IMG/VR virus record: IMGVR_UViG_3300021960_000426
Location: 1-26,719 of that record
Strand: one strand, 5' to 3'
Source: a virus
DNA length: 26,719 nucleotides
Shown here: piece by piece, positions 14,621 to 21,923 of the stretch
How the letters are laid out: every line of letters starts with the position of its first letter
Position numbering within the stretch: the stretch's first letter is position 1
Translations under genes and position numbers: made by a program
Notes under the pieces: model-generated
What the model was told of the DNA's origin: nothing
Databases searched by the model: none
What the model saw: the letters and a program-made list of their open reading frames with translations, nothing else

Positions 14621-15205
14621 ATGATTCAAGTTTTTGACAATCTTCTAGAGATAAATGTTGCTGATCAAATAGAGGAAAGCATCAAGAATTCCAGTTGGAA
14701 CAGTTACTGGAATTATGGAAGAATAACAAAGGATTCGTGGAACTGGCATAATCCTGTAGGAAATGATCGAAGAAACATGGGAGAAAATTCCACTAGACTG
14801 GAAAATCTCACTCCCAATCAAAGAATATTATGGGAATCGATTAGTGAAAAAATTCTAGAAATTCATCCAGTAAAACATAAGATGGAACGTTTGTATATGA
14901 ATGCTCATACTTATGGTCAAGATGGATATATTCATACTGATGATGGATCAATAACTGCAATTTATTATCCTTTCAAGTGGAACATTGCCCACGAAGGAGG
15001 AACATCATTTTATAACGAAGAAAAAAATGATTGTATTTTCTACTCATCAAATAAATTTAATCGTTTAGTTTTATTTGACGCAAAGATTCCTCACCGAGCG
15101 ATGCCTGTGACAAGAGACTGTAATGAACTGCGATGCGTTGTTGTGTTCAAAACTTCAGTAGATGTGAATGATATGAGCTATTTAAAATGGTACAATGAAA
15201 AATAA
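14621..15205 (+). CDS. 2-oxoglutarate/Fe(II)-dependent oxygenase
   Basis: 194 residues. The double-stranded beta-helix iron site is visible: H105-T-D107 in G-Y-I-H-T-D-D-G-S and distal H158 in K-I-P-H-R-A-M-P, with R171 (E-L-R-C-V-V-V-F) as the candidate for binding 2-oxoglutarate. The strand L-Y-M-N-A-H-T-Y-G before the HxD is typical of the prolyl-4-hydroxylase-like branch common in marine T4-like phages. It would hydroxylate a protein or small-molecule substrate using O2 and 2-oxoglutarate. It is the first gene of modification island 2, next to a second oxygenase domain at 15574. The start is ATG 14621; the upstream ribosome site is weak. Confidence 0.85.
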   Translation: MIQVFDNLLEINVADQIEESIKNSSWNSYWNYGRITKDSWNWHNPVGNDRRNMGENSTRLENLTPNQRILWESISEKILEIHPVKHKMERLYMNAHTYGQDGYIHTDDGSITAIYYPFKWNIAHEGGTSFYNEEKNDCIFYSSNKFNRLVLFDAKIPHRAMPVTRDCNELRCVVVFKTSVDVNDMSYLKWYNEK

Positions 15206-15593
15206 TTTTGACGGTCTAACTGGTGAGCATAGTTGTTCTGGGAAATGGAAAGTCACGGACATCGATCAATATATTAAACTTAAAGACCTGATCCCTTTAC
15301 TGCAAACTAAAACACCACAAGATATCGATCACTCCAAAATTGCTTGGAAGTGTATGGACGCTCCTCATCTAAAAATAGATGAAAGGTTCAGTCAATGCGA
15401 TATCGAAGTTCCGGGAATTTTAGCAGAGGGAGTAATTAATCCTTTTAACAAACCTTATCGGATGATTGATGGATCTCATCGAATGGCAAAAATGATTTTA
15501 AATACATGGATTTCGAAATCACATTTTTATATACTCACTCCTCAAGAATTTTATTCTGTTTTAAGAGACGATCATGAAAAAATACGTAATTAA
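15195..15593 (+). CDS. ParB/sulfiredoxin-fold protein
   Basis: 132 residues. The C-terminal half has Y-R-M-I-D-G-S-H-R-M-A-K-M (residues 88-100), the D-G-x-H-R signature of the ParB N-terminal nucleotide-binding fold, preceded by a G-V-I-N-P-F strand. No DNA-binding helix-turn-helix follows, so this is not a partition protein. Single ParB-fold domains in metabolic islands can be CTP-, ATP- or ADP-handling enzymes such as kinases or nucleases. It overlaps the oxygenase before it (11 bases) and the glycosyltransferase after it (20 bases), which implies a shared job. Confidence 0.7.
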   Translation: MKNNFDGLTGEHSCSGKWKVTDIDQYIKLKDLIPLLQTKTPQDIDHSKIAWKCMDAPHLKIDERFSQCDIEVPGILAEGVINPFNKPYRMIDGSHRMAKMILNTWISKSHFYILTPQEFYSVLRDDHEKIRN

Positions 15594-17433
15594 TTTAAAA
15601 CGAAGACCAGACAGAAAACAATTTTTCACTCGCAAAAATCCCCATCTAAACGAAGTATTTTTTATTGATGCCGTCGACGGGCATGAAATCGATCATGATA
15701 CACTTATTCGCAGTGGATTTGATACAAATCGTTTATGGAGAGATCCATTTAGAAATAGAAAATTGACTCATGGTGAAATCGGTTGTTTTTTATCTCATGC
15801 AAAAGCATGGGAAGTGTGTCGAAATCTCAATGAACCGATTATTGTATTTGAGGATGATGTAATTTGTTGTGTATTAGATGAAGACTACTTGATATCTCTT
15901 ACCTCTGATCATCAATTAATTTATCTAGGAAGGAATGAAAATGAACCAGATAAGGTTGTATCAATTGATGACAAATTAGAAATACCTGCGTATCCATATA
16001 ATGCACACGCATATGTGATCACTCCAAAAGGAGCTAATCTTTTACTTAATTCTGGAATACTGCAACAAATTATTCCAGTAGATGAATATTTGCCAATAGC
16101 TATTCCAAAGTTAAATGCAATTGCATTCAAAGAAGACCTCGCAATTCAGGAGTCTAGATTAAATTTAGGAACTGATATTGAACCTAATCTTGAAGAAAAT
16201 TGGTTTATTGATTTCAAGGTGCATCCAATTACAGTAGGCACTGATCGAAAAAAGTGTGTGCAGTTAAATTCTTCTGCAATGAATCATAATGTCTATCCAA
16301 AAAATTTGGGAGTCAATGTTGATTGGAAAGGAACCGATATGTCAAGTCTCGGTGGTGGAATGAAAATTAATCTATTGAGAGATTACATTAAAGATTTGCC
16401 TGATCATGATGTAATTCTATTTACTGATGCATATGATGTAATGTATGATCGAGACTTGGAAACCATTACGAGACGATTCATTGGGTTTAAAACTAAATCT
16501 CTTTTTTCTGCAGAAACAAGTTGCTGGCCTGACGAATCTTTAAAAGATGAATATCCAGAGTCAGAAACACCATATCGATTTTTGAACAGTGGAACATTTA
16601 TCACTGAGGTTGGACAACTAAAATCTTTGCTACAAGATCCAATTGAAGATTATGAAGACGATCAACTGTACTACACTCGAAAGTTTTTATCGAACGAATT
16701 TGATATGAAACTTGATTATGAAGGGTATATTTTTCAGACGAATGAACCCCAAGTTCAAGTCCAAAACGAAAGCATTTATAATCCAAGAACAAGGGTTTTT
16801 AGTTGCATTTATCACGGCAACGGTGGTAATGTTGAAAAAAATAAATTTGATTCTTTGTACAATATTTTGTATCCAAAGTCACCTGATTTGTTCATTCCTT
16901 GCTATGACAATTTTGATATCCTCGAAAAGGATATGATCGTGATAAACTTTATGACGCAATCGCAGTGCGAAGATTTAATTGATCTTGCAGATAAACATGG
17001 GGGATGGGAACCTCATCCTGATGATAAGTTTCCTGCTCAAGAGATTCGATTAAAAGAACTTGGTCTGTGGGAAGAATGCGAAACACATTGGAAGAAACAT
17101 ATATTTCCATCAGTAGAAAGATATTGGTCACCCATGAAGATGTATGGTTTACGAGAAGCATTCGTGATGAGATACGCACTTGATACGCAAGTTAGTTTAT
17201 CCAATCATTGTGATGCAAGTATGGTCACTGGTTCTGTTAAACTAAACGATGACTATGAAGGTGCAAATCTCTACTATCACAGACAAAATGTAACGAATAA
17301 AGATGTCCCAGTTGGTAGATGCATACTTTTTCCGGGACAGGTGACACATGGTCACGAGTGTCAAGAATTAAAATCTGGGGTAAAATATAGTCTTACAATG
17401 TGGACACAGAGATATAATGGTGACCTATTGTAA
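15574..17433 (+). CDS. Trifunctional GT25 / PLOD glycosyltransferase / lysyl-hydroxylase-like protein
   Basis: 619 residues in three domains. Residues 1-205 are GT25 (Y-V-I-N-L-K-R-R-P-D-R, L-T-H-G-E-I-G-C-F-L-S-H, E93-D-D95), the family of LPS and collagen beta-galactosyltransferases. Residues 215-440 match the PLOD glucosyltransferase domain: W-K-G-T-D-M, G-G-G-M-K-I-N-L-L, F-T-D285-A-Y-D288-V, F-L-N-S-G-T-F-I, D-D-Q-L-Y-Y-T and Y-H414-G-N-G, where D, D and H are the Mn ligands of human LH3. Residues 450-615 are a 2OG/Fe oxygenase of procollagen lysyl hydroxylase type: N-H545-C-D547-A-S and P-G-Q-V-T-H-G-H594-E. The arginine that binds 2-oxoglutarate in LH3 is Lys here (K604). Likely role: hydroxylate lysine (or another residue) and glycosylate it. 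No collagen-like substrate is visible in the window. Confidence 0.88.
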   Translation: MKKYVINLKRRPDRKQFFTRKNPHLNEVFFIDAVDGHEIDHDTLIRSGFDTNRLWRDPFRNRKLTHGEIGCFLSHAKAWEVCRNLNEPIIVFEDDVICCVLDEDYLISLTSDHQLIYLGRNENEPDKVVSIDDKLEIPAYPYNAHAYVITPKGANLLLNSGILQQIIPVDEYLPIAIPKLNAIAFKEDLAIQESRLNLGTDIEPNLEENWFIDFKVHPITVGTDRKKCVQLNSSAMNHNVYPKNLGVNVDWKGTDMSSLGGGMKINLLRDYIKDLPDHDVILFTDAYDVMYDRDLETITRRFIGFKTKSLFSAETSCWPDESLKDEYPESETPYRFLNSGTFITEVGQLKSLLQDPIEDYEDDQLYYTRKFLSNEFDMKLDYEGYIFQTNEPQVQVQNESIYNPRTRVFSCIYHGNGGNVEKNKFDSLYNILYPKSPDLFIPCYDNFDILEKDMIVINFMTQSQCEDLIDLADKHGGWEPHPDDKFPAQEIRLKELGLWEECETHWKKHIFPSVERYWSPMKMYGLREAFVMRYALDTQVSLSNHCDASMVTGSVKLNDDYEGANLYYHRQNVTNKDVPVGRCILFPGQVTHGHECQELKSGVKYSLTMWTQRYNGDLL

Positions 17434-17456
17434 TCTTGCATACTGTGTGTTATAAT
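17428..17456 (+). promoter_or_regulatory. Extended -10 promoter before the GT4 gene
   Basis: TATAAT (17451-17456) is preceded by TGT, an extended -10, with a poor -35 TTGTAA (17428-17433) at 17 bases. The -35 lies in the end of the previous gene. Confidence 0.6.
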
Positions 17457-17480
17457 TAGATAAAATTAACTGGAGTTGTT

Positions 17481-18458
17481 ATGGGTTTAACTATTATCGA
17501 AGATCATGAAGTTCAATCTACTATGAACAAAGATGGAACATGGAACAAAGCACAAGGTGGAACAGAGTTGATGAATCAAGCACTTTACGAAAGAGTGGAT
17601 AATGATTTATTAGAACAGTTCAATATTATTAAATCACGCGTCCGTGATGTATCATCCGATAAACAAAATATTCTGTGGTTACACGATCTCTGGGCAGATC
17701 CAGAAGCACAGCATCTAAAAGAACCTGATTCAAGATCGAGATTTGCACGATTAGTTTTTGTGTCTAATTGGCAGTTGGGCACATACAATATGGGACTTGG
17801 TGTTCCATATAAAGAGTCGATTGTTCTTAAAAATGCGATTGATCCGATTCCGTATAAAGAAAAACCTGATGATCAGATTCGTTTAATCTATCATACGACA
17901 CCACATCGTGGATTGCAGATACTAGTGCCAGTGATTGAAAAGTTGGCAGAGACTCATGGGGATAGTATTCATCTTGACATTTATTCATCCTTTGAAGCAT
18001 ATGGTTGGAAAGAAAGAGACGAACCGTTCCTTGATTTATTTGAAGCCGCAAAAAATCATCCAAATATGACCTATCACGGATTCCAACCAAACGATGTTGT
18101 CCGAGAAGCATTACAAAACGCACACATCTTTGCGTTTCCATCAATTTGGCAAGAGACTTCTTGTATTGCGGCAATCGAAGCAATGAGTGCGGGGTGTGAA
18201 GTGGTGTGTCCTAATCTTGCGGCATTACCAGAAACCACTAGTGGATTTGCAACCATGTATCAGTTTAATGAGGATATAAATCAACACGCAAATGTGTTTG
18301 CTAATGTTCTGCATAATTCCATCATTAGGCATCGCGATGAGGACAATCAGAAAAAGTTATTGTTCCAGAAAAATTATGTTGACAACTTTTATAATTGGGA
18401 AGTTCGTGCGGCTGAATGGACAGGTTTATTACAAGGGTTATCTGGATATAAAAGGTAA
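17481..18458 (+). CDS. GT4-family glycosyltransferase (GT-B fold)
   Basis: 325 residues. The N-terminal A-Q-G-G-T-E-L loop (24-30), a central N-A-I-D-P strand and a basic donor-site stretch (T-T-P-H-R-G-L) lead to the GT4 hallmark E-x7-E as Q-E225-T-S-C-I-A-A-I-E233. H-G-F-Q-P-N-D-V and F-A-F-P-S-I-W precede it. Retaining GT4 enzymes use UDP- or GDP-sugars. It has its own promoter and an GGAG site before ATG 17481. It would be the natural enzyme to extend a sugar placed by the protein at 15574, but the acceptor is unknown. Confidence 0.88.
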   Translation: MGLTIIEDHEVQSTMNKDGTWNKAQGGTELMNQALYERVDNDLLEQFNIIKSRVRDVSSDKQNILWLHDLWADPEAQHLKEPDSRSRFARLVFVSNWQLGTYNMGLGVPYKESIVLKNAIDPIPYKEKPDDQIRLIYHTTPHRGLQILVPVIEKLAETHGDSIHLDIYSSFEAYGWKERDEPFLDLFEAAKNHPNMTYHGFQPNDVVREALQNAHIFAFPSIWQETSCIAAIEAMSAGCEVVCPNLAALPETTSGFATMYQFNEDINQHANVFANVLHNSIIRHRDEDNQKKLLFQKNYVDNFYNWEVRAAEWTGLLQGLSGYKR

Positions 18459-18467
18459 TGAAAATAT

Positions 18468-18959
18468 ATGTATGTAAGACTTGGTAGATTTGCAAACGAA
18501 GATGATCCCGAAGATTTTGAACGGGATCAAGATATTGTTATTCATTTTTATGATACTTGGAGCATGGATCATACATTAGCACTTCTCATCGTGCCGATGC
18601 TCAAGCAACTCAAAAAAACAAAGCATGGTGCACCAAATGTAGATTGCATCGATGTTCCTATGAAACTACAACCAACGCAATTAGAAGTCGTTCGGTATCG
18701 TGAAGAAGGTGTGACAGATAAAAACTTTTTTAAACGATGGGACTATGTAATCGATGAGATGATTTGGGCATTTGAGCAGATCGTTGCTGATGACGACGAG
18801 AAACCATTCTATGATCATTCTGAGATTAGTCCAGAAGACTCAATGGAAGAGTCGGTGAAGAAACTGAAGGTTGATCGTGAAGGATTAGACAATCACAATA
18901 AAAGAATAGAAAATGGATTAAAAATATTTGGAAAATACTACAGAAATCTCTGGGATTAA
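18468..18959 (+). CDS. Conserved phage protein with DTWSMDHTLA motif
   Basis: 163 residues. It contains D-T-W-S-M-D-H-T-L-A, M-L-K-Q-L-K-K-T-K-H-G-A-P, R-W-D-Y-V-I-D-E-M-I-W-A-F-E and a final F-G-K-Y-Y-R-N-L-W. This is the signature of a protein widespread in T4-like and other tailed phages whose function is unknown to me. ATG 18468 is chosen because it opens the frame; the ribosome site is weak (AAGG further upstream). It lies just ahead of the next conserved protein and RNase H. Confidence 0.82.
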   Translation: MYVRLGRFANEDDPEDFERDQDIVIHFYDTWSMDHTLALLIVPMLKQLKKTKHGAPNVDCIDVPMKLQPTQLEVVRYREEGVTDKNFFKRWDYVIDEMIWAFEQIVADDDEKPFYDHSEISPEDSMEESVKKLKVDREGLDNHNKRIENGLKIFGKYYRNLWD

Positions 18960-18962
18960 ATT

Positions 18963-19442
18963 ATGGCAGTAAAAAAATATCGTAAAAAACGTCAGATGAC
19001 AGAAGAGCAACGGCAAGCAGCTTCAGAACGTCTTGCAAAGGCACGTGAAAAAAGACTACTCGAAAATCCACCGCAGTACAAAAACATTCACCCATCAGTT
19101 ATTGCACTCACAGAAGACGATGACTTAAATATGGTCAACGTCAAGAAGTGGATTAAAACACAACGGGAGTTGGCATCCAAATACAAACGTGAAGATAAAC
19201 AAGGTGTCAAAGGTGCTCTTGCCAAGTCTATTCAGTGTGAGAACTACGCACGTAATATGCAGAACTACCTTGAGAATGGTGTGTGGTTGGACATGTATTG
19301 GGGAGAGTATCAACAGAACCAAATGGGATATGTGTGCAAAACAATGGCGTATGACCTTGATGGCAGTCCTAAACGTTCACACGGAGTGTTCTATCCCGAC
19401 ATTAACAAAGTGTGGGGGGTTGACACAGAATCCGTTGAGTGA
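18963..19442 (+). CDS. Conserved phage protein with basic N-terminus
   Basis: 159 residues. The N-terminal 35 residues are highly basic and helical (K-K-Y-R-K-K-R-Q, then S-E-R-L-A-K-A-R-E-K-R). The core contains V-K-K-W-I-K-T-Q-R-E-L, Y-L-E-N-G-V-W-L-D-M-Y-W-G-E and a C-terminal H-G-V-F-Y-P-D-I-N. This combination is familiar from marine T4-like genomes as a conserved hypothetical. The basic arm suggests nucleic-acid binding. The C-terminal coding region holds the -35 box for the RNase H promoter. Confidence 0.8.
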   Translation: MAVKKYRKKRQMTEEQRQAASERLAKAREKRLLENPPQYKNIHPSVIALTEDDDLNMVNVKKWIKTQRELASKYKREDKQGVKGALAKSIQCENYARNMQNYLENGVWLDMYWGEYQQNQMGYVCKTMAYDLDGSPKRSHGVFYPDINKVWGVDTESVE

Positions 19443-19448
19443 TACTAT
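19420..19448 (+). promoter_or_regulatory. Probable sigma70-like promoter for RNase H
   Basis: TTGACA (19420-19425), a 17-base spacer and TACTAT (19443-19448). The -35 is perfect and the -10 weak (4 of 6). It overlaps the end of the preceding gene and lies 35 bases before ATG 19483. Confidence 0.5.
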
Positions 19449-19482
19449 ATATTAGTAATGGATAAAAGTGTGAGAAAACACA

Positions 19483-20343
19483 ATGATTTTATTAGACCTT
19501 AATCAGGTTATGATTGCGAACCTTATGGTTCAAATACAAGGGGGGAAAGTAGACTTACAAGAAGATTTAGTTCGGCACATGGTACTCAACAGTATTCGTT
19601 TATATCGTAAAAAATTTGAAGAATACGGTGAGTTAGTAATCTGTGCAGATGATAAGAACTATTGGCGTAAGGATGTCTTTCCCTATTATAAAGCACACCG
19701 CAAAGAAGATCGAGAGAAGTCAGACCTTGATTGGAAAAAAATATTTGATATTCTAAACAAGGTAAAACAAGAGATAAAGGAAGTTTTTCCTTATCGTGTT
19801 CTTCAAGTCTCTCGTGCAGAAGCAGACGATATTATTGGTACACTCACCAATAAATATGGTGTTTATCTAAATAATCAGAGTACAGAAAAAATTCTAATCC
19901 TATCAGGGGACAAAGATTTTGGTCAACTGCAAAAATATATGAATGTGGAACAGTTTAGTCCGGTTACCAAAAGATGGATTCGTGTAAATGATGCAAGACG
20001 TTTTTTGAGAGAGCATATTATGAAAGGAGATCGAGGAGACGGTATTCCAAATTTTCTATCCCACGATTCATGTATCATTACAAAAGAACGACAGAAGCCT
20101 CTGGCATCAAGTAAAATTGATGTTTGGGTTGATCAAGAACCGGAGAAATTTTGCACTGAAGAAATGTTACGTAACTACAAACGTAATGAGCAATTGGTCG
20201 ATTTAGATTTTGTTCCAGATAATATTAGGAGTGAAATTATTAAGCAGTATGAAGAATACTCAATTCCAAATCGGAAACAATTGTTAAATTATTTTATTAA
20301 AAACAAACTCAAGTTATTAACTGAACACATAGGTGATTTTTAG
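19483..20343 (+). CDS. rnh: RNase H / 5'-3' flap exonuclease, T4 Rnh type
   Basis: 286 residues against 305 in T4. It removes RNA primers and adjacent DNA during lagging-strand maturation. The metal-binding acids of the FEN-like family are all present: D5 (L-L-D-L-N-Q), D56-D57 (C-A-D-D-K-N-Y-W-R), E113/D115/D116 (A-E-A-D-D-I-I-G-T-L), D143/D145 (S-G-D-K-D-F-G-Q-L) and D183/D186 (K-G-D-R-G-D-G-I-P). W-R-K-D-V-F-P-Y-Y-K-A-H-R and the C-terminal P-N-R-K-Q-L-L-N-Y-F follow T4 Rnh closely. The start is ATG 19483. Confidence 0.95.
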   Translation: MILLDLNQVMIANLMVQIQGGKVDLQEDLVRHMVLNSIRLYRKKFEEYGELVICADDKNYWRKDVFPYYKAHRKEDREKSDLDWKKIFDILNKVKQEIKEVFPYRVLQVSRAEADDIIGTLTNKYGVYLNNQSTEKILILSGDKDFGQLQKYMNVEQFSPVTKRWIRVNDARRFLREHIMKGDRGDGIPNFLSHDSCIITKERQKPLASSKIDVWVDQEPEKFCTEEMLRNYKRNEQLVDLDFVPDNIRSEIIKQYEEYSIPNRKQLLNYFIKNKLKLLTEHIGDF

Positions 20344-20780
20344 TGGCATATAAAAAATTTGATACTATTTTTCGTGAAGTAGAAAAAGCATCAAAAAAAG
20401 CAGATAAGATTCGTATCTTACACGAGAATAGTAGTCCTACTTTGAAAGCAATTTTAGGATATACATATGACCCCACTCTAGAGTGGTTACTTCCAGATGG
20501 CATACCTCCACACAAACCATTGGAAGAAGTTCAAGATGCAGGAATAACTTTAGGTACTGCATCTCGTCAATTTTATCTTTTCGTCAGGGGTAATACCGAT
20601 ACTCAGAAAAACCTCAAGCAAGTTCGAAGAGAACAACTTTTTATTCAGTTGTTAGAGTCGGTAGATCCTGATGAAGTAAAAATCTTATTGGGCATGAAAG
20701 AACGTAAATTGCCATATAAGGGGGTAACTCGAAAGTTGGTAGCAGAAGCATTTCCAAACTTATCGAGGAACTGGTTTTAA
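20343..20780 (+). CDS. Conserved phage protein, DUF6433-like
   Basis: 145 residues from GTG 20343, in a TAGTG overlap with the RNase H stop. It carries K-K-F-D-T-I-F-R-E-V-E-K-A, S-S-P-T-L-K-A-I-L-G-Y-T, L-E-W-L-L-P-D-G-I-P-P, R-R-E-Q-L-F-I-Q-L-L-E-S-V and the closing K-G-V-T-R-K-L-V-x-x-A-F-P. I recognise this as the family called DUF6433 in marine T4-like phages, always near replication genes. Linkage to rnh suggests a replication or late-transcription role, but function is unknown. Confidence 0.8.
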   Translation: MAYKKFDTIFREVEKASKKADKIRILHENSSPTLKAILGYTYDPTLEWLLPDGIPPHKPLEEVQDAGITLGTASRQFYLFVRGNTDTQKNLKQVRREQLFIQLLESVDPDEVKILLGMKERKLPYKGVTRKLVAEAFPNLSRNWF

Positions 20781-20798
20781 TAAAGATAAGAGTCTAAT

Positions 20799-20981
20799 AT
20801 GGGTAAGATCAAAAAATCTTTTAAAGAGTATTCCGAAGACTATGATGGCATTCGGAAAAGGCCTCTTAAAAAAGAGTCGCGTCACAATTATAAAACGCAT
20901 TTAATAGATGCAATTGAGTCTCAGGACTGGGACGAATTAGAGGATGAACTAAATGAACAAAGCCGCATTTATCGTAGGTAA
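20799..20981 (+). CDS. Small basic/acidic protein, unknown
   Basis: 60 residues. The first 35 are rich in Lys/Arg (I-K-K-S-F-K-E-Y, R-K-R-P-L-K-K-E-S-R-H-N-Y-K), then an acidic helix W-D-E-L-E-D-E-L-N-E-Q. It lies where T4 has gene 33 (after rnh and dsbA), but I see no sequence evidence that it is the gp33 coactivator. It overlaps the next gene by 29 bases. Confidence 0.65.
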   Translation: MGKIKKSFKEYSEDYDGIRKRPLKKESRHNYKTHLIDAIESQDWDELEDELNEQSRIYRR

Positions 20982-21531
20982 TGGTGTAAGTCGTAATTCT
21001 ATTGACTTAAATGATCTGGCAGGACAAGCACCAATCTATGGATGCAATGCATTGTATCGAGACTTTGATAAATGGGACTATCTTGTATCCATAGATCAAG
21101 GTATGGTGTCAGAAATTCGTAATGCACAAGGTTTATATGGAAACGGTATAGTAATTGTACCTCCAGAAGAACAGCATTATGAACCTCGTGAATATAGCCC
21201 ACATCGTCGTCGTAATAATGCAGGTATGGTTGCGATGGATACTGCAATCAAACGAGGATTCAATGTTCTGTATTTGTTGGGAATTGATTTTGTTTTAGAG
21301 GGTAACATATCAACCGATAATGTTTACAAGGACACTCAAAACTATGGACCAGAGACTCACGCGACTCAAGATGATAATTTTTATCGAATGAAATATTTTG
21401 AATGGTTTGTTCGCAAAAATAACGATGTAAAATTTATATTTGTTATACCAGAAGATTATCGAGTTCGTGCTATTGACTCGGGTAATGTATTGACGATGGC
21501 ATCAGATATTTTTAAAACGAAATTGAAATAA
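20953..21531 (+). CDS. Rossmann-like protein related to sialyltransferase/DUF115 group
   Basis: 192 residues. The N-terminal A-F-I-V-G-N-G-V-S-R (5-14), then Y-G-C-N-A-L-Y-R-D-F, D-Y-L-V-S-I-D-Q and V-L-Y-L-L-G-I-D-F-V are the pattern of small nucleotide-binding proteins compared with GT29/GT42 sialyltransferases and MptE-like DUF115 proteins. It probably binds a nucleotide or nucleotide-sugar. It could belong functionally with the two modification islands although it sits in the replication block. The call is by motif resemblance only. The stop overlaps a late-promoter-like octamer. Confidence 0.65.
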   Translation: MNKAAFIVGNGVSRNSIDLNDLAGQAPIYGCNALYRDFDKWDYLVSIDQGMVSEIRNAQGLYGNGIVIVPPEEQHYEPREYSPHRRRNNAGMVAMDTAIKRGFNVLYLLGIDFVLEGNISTDNVYKDTQNYGPETHATQDDNFYRMKYFEWFVRKNNDVKFIFVIPEDYRVRAIDSGNVLTMASDIFKTKLK

Positions 21532-21534
21532 ATA
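21527..21534 (+). promoter_or_regulatory. Late-promoter-like octamer AATAAATA
   Basis: It matches 7 of 8 bases of TATAAATA, overlapping the stop of the preceding gene, 32 bases before the ATG at 21566. A/T-rich context makes chance likely. Confidence 0.3.
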
Positions 21535-21565
21535 GTAATTCACACCCACAAAAAGGAGAGGCATA

Positions 21566-21787
21566 ATGCCAATCGAATGGGCAATCATTTTTCTCGGCAC
21601 AATTGCAGGATGCGTATACTTTTCGTATCAAGCAGGAATTAAAGAAGGCGTAGAAGTCGCAACTCAACTAACACTAGTTCATCTTGAAGGTGAGGGGTTG
21701 ATTCATATTGATAATGATGGTAATATTAAGTCTGGCAAACGTAAAAAAATGGTTGGAGATATGATCGATGAGTGCGATGGGAAGTAA
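21566..21787 (+). CDS. Small membrane-anchored protein
   Basis: 73 residues. A membrane helix lies at about 5-22 (W-A-I-I-F-L-G-T-I-A-G-C-V-Y-F-S-Y), followed by Q-A-G-I-K-E-G-V and a soluble tail with a short beta pair (G-L-I-H-I-D-N-D-G-N-I) and a basic patch (K-R-K-K). An AAGGAGAGG site precedes the ATG, the strongest ribosome site in this region. Function is unknown. Confidence 0.75.
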   Translation: MPIEWAIIFLGTIAGCVYFSYQAGIKEGVEVATQLTLVHLEGEGLIHIDNDGNIKSGKRKKMVGDMIDECDGK

Positions 21788-21923
21788 AGTATTTGATGTC
21801 CAAGAAGACATCATTGAGTTGATGAATAGTGGTAAGACCGTTGAGGAAATGAAAGAAATCATCGAAGAGACTCACGGTTCGTTGTATGTTGAGTTGGTTG
21901 AAGAGGTCGTCTTAAATGGTTGA
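21768..21923 (+). CDS. 51-residue acidic helical protein
   Basis: It runs from ATG 21768 (or 21777) to TGA 21923 and fills the gap between the genes at 21566 and 21916, overlapping both. The sequence is two acidic helices (E-D-I-I-E-L-M-N-S-G-K-T-V-E-E-M and V-E-L-V-E-E-V-V-L). The N-S-G-K-T-V-E-E-M turn resembles a helix-turn-helix-like small domain, but no family is recognised. Confidence 0.6.
   Translation: MSAMGSKVFDVQEDIIELMNSGKTVEEMKEIIEETHGSLYVELVEEVVLNG

Noticed and set aside
15195-15593. ParB partition protein
   Set aside because: Only the N-terminal fold signature is present; no HTH or dimerisation domain, no parA and no parS-like repeats nearby.
20799-20981. Assignment of the 60-residue protein as gp33
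   Set aside because: Position after rnh fits loosely but no gp33 sequence features are visible.
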